In this document: positions 4,178 through 5,157 of the stretch, piece after piece | Layout of the letters: the number at the start of each line of letters is the position of its first letter | Numbering within the stretch: position 1 is the first letter of the stretch | Source: Phycisphaeraceae bacterium | GTDB lineage: Bacteria; Planctomycetota; Phycisphaerae; Phycisphaerales; Phycisphaeraceae | Length of the DNA: 5,157 nt | Reading direction: 5' to 3' | NCBI GenBank assembly: GCA_007119405.1 | Contig: SKPT01000074.1 | Coordinates: forward strand, 1 to 5,157 | Program-made: the position numbers and the translations under genes | The notes under the pieces: generated by a model | What the model saw: only the letters and a program-made list of their open reading frames with translations | What the model was told of the DNA's origin: nothing | Databases searched by the model: none

Positions 4178-5157
4178 ATGCCCTCCTCCTCTGCCACCAC
4201 GACGAAAACAGGGTCATCCGAGGCTCGCCCCGCCAGCCGGCACCGCAAGACGCCCTCGGGGCGCAACAGCCGGGCCAAGCCCGCCGAGGCCGCGGACATC
4301 ACCAACTACACCACGGCGCTGCGCTGGCTCTACGATCACGTCGATCACGAGCGGATGCGCCTGGTGCGCTACAACGAGCAGACGTTCAACCTCGCCCGCA
4401 TGCGCCGGCTGCTCCAGGCGCTGGGCAACCCGCACGCCGAGCTCAAGTGTGTGCAGGTGGCAGGGACCAAGGGCAAGGGCTCGACCTGCGCCATGCTCGC
4501 GTCGATGCTCCAGTCGTGCGGCTACGCGGTGGGGCTGTACACGAGCCCCCACCTGATCGACCTGCGCGAGCGCATCACCATCAACGCGCAGATGATCAGC
4601 TACGGCGACATGGCCGACATCTTTCGCCAGATCGCCGAGGTTGAGCAGGAGGCGCTGGGCGAGCAGCCGCCGACGTTCTTCGAGATCATGACCGCCGCGG
4701 CGTTCAAGCACTTCGCCGACCAGGCGGTCGACGTGGCCGTGCTCGAGACGGGCCTGGGCGGCCGGCTGGACTGCACGACGGTGTGCAACCCGCTGGCCAC
4801 CGGCATCACGCGCATCAGCCTGGACCACACCAACATCCTGGGCGCCGAGCTGGCGATGATCGCCCGCGAGAAGGCGGGCATCTTCAAGCCCGGCGTGGCG
4901 GCGATCAGCGTCGAGCAGGACCCGGAGGTCGGCGCCGCCCTGCGCGAGGTCGCCGAGAAGGTCGGGGCGCCGCTGTCGTTCACGGGCGAGCAGATCGACT
5001 TCTCCTACCGCTTCGAGGCCAACCGCGAGCTGGGCCCGCACACGCGGGTGTGCGTGACCACGGAGACGAGCCGCCTCGAGCACCTGGCGGTGCCGCTGCG
5101 CGGCGAGCACCAGGCGCACAACTGCGGCCTGGCGCTGGCGCTGCTCGACCAACTCAA
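4178..5157 (+). CDS. folC: Bifunctional folylpolyglutamate synthase / dihydrofolate synthase FolC (partial, C-terminus off window)
   Basis: About 326 codons are present; the C-terminal Rossmann-like glutamate-ligase domain is cut by the window end. FolC adds glutamate to dihydropteroate and/or folates in an ATP-dependent Mur-ligase-type reaction in the cytoplasm. Visible motifs are the P-loop GTKGKGST (96-103; GTNGKGST in many relatives), YTSPHL (121-126), VLETGLGGRLD (188-198), SLDHTNILG (214-222), and EKAGIFKPG (231-239), where K232 should be the carbamylated lysine. LRGEHQAHN (308-316) is also present. The first 40 or so residues are a low-complexity, Ser/Thr/Arg/Lys/Ala-rich extension before the conserved domain begins at ITNYTTALRWLY (41-52). 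The start at ATG 4178 is chosen because TAAGGT lies about 8 bases upstream and no other start codon occurs in frame before the domain. Whether it makes dihydrofolate, polyglutamates or both cannot be told from sequence. Confidence 0.95.
   Translation, partial: MPSSSATTTKTGSSEARPASRHRKTPSGRNSRAKPAEAADITNYTTALRWLYDHVDHERMRLVRYNEQTFNLARMRRLLQALGNPHAELKCVQVAGTKGKGSTCAMLASMLQSCGYAVGLYTSPHLIDLRERITINAQMISYGDMADIFRQIAEVEQEALGEQPPTFFEIMTAAAFKHFADQAVDVAVLETGLGGRLDCTTVCNPLATGITRISLDHTNILGAELAMIAREKAGIFKPGVAAISVEQDPEVGAALREVAEKVGAPLSFTGEQIDFSYRFEANRELGPHTRVCVTTETSRLEHLAVPLRGEHQAHNCGLALALLDQL

Noticed and set aside
4214..5152. Long minus-strand open frame opposite folC
   Set aside because: It mirrors the FolC codons, and the plus strand carries the P-loop and the other FolC motifs.

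Overview
The window is very GC-rich DNA, dense in G- and C-ending codons. It carries six protein genes plus one repeat-rich intergenic stretch, all apparently chromosomal. The organism is probably a planctomycete, perhaps of the Phycisphaerae. This is inferred from the gene mix (a Bacillota-type mcsA-mcsB pair in a Gram-negative-looking high-GC genome), a TrmD that appears to carry an N-terminal insertion, and a short hairpin repeat between genes. The sequence alone cannot prove it.

Left half, minus strand (about 1-2471): reading leftwards from a divergent promoter region, the order is mcsA, mcsB, a small DUF433 gene, and a membrane-anchored protein with a probable NTF2-like outer domain that runs off the window. 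mcsA and mcsB overlap by 4 bases (ATGA) and are driven by a clean promoter (TTGAAC, 17 bp, TAGAAT). They encode the zinc-protein activator and the kinase of the protein-arginine phosphorylation system, which marks damaged or regulatory proteins for Clp proteases. Neither ctsR nor clpC, the usual Bacillota neighbours, is present. The DUF433 protein looks like the antitoxin half of a toxin-antitoxin pair, but no toxin lies next to it.

Right half, plus strand (about 2549-5157): a second promoter (TTGCCG, 17 bp, TAAACT) leads into rpsP (ribosomal protein S16), then trmD (tRNA m1G37 methyltransferase), then folC (folylpolyglutamate/dihydrofolate synthase, cut by the window end). This looks like the widespread rpsP-rimM-trmD-rplS cluster with rimM and rplS missing from their usual slots. 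The rimM slot is a 293-bp non-coding gap. It holds two hairpins sharing an 18-base unit, one with a perfect 19-bp stem, followed by an inverted pair of C/G-rich palindromes. An AT-rich island, odd in this GC background, precedes folC and probably carries its promoter.

Most of the window is conserved housekeeping and stress-response machinery. I see no undescribed multi-gene system. The most notable features are the repeat cluster in the rpsP-trmD gap, the missing rimM and rplS, the altered phosphoarginine-sensing motif in McsB, the solo DUF433 gene and the AT-rich leader of folC.
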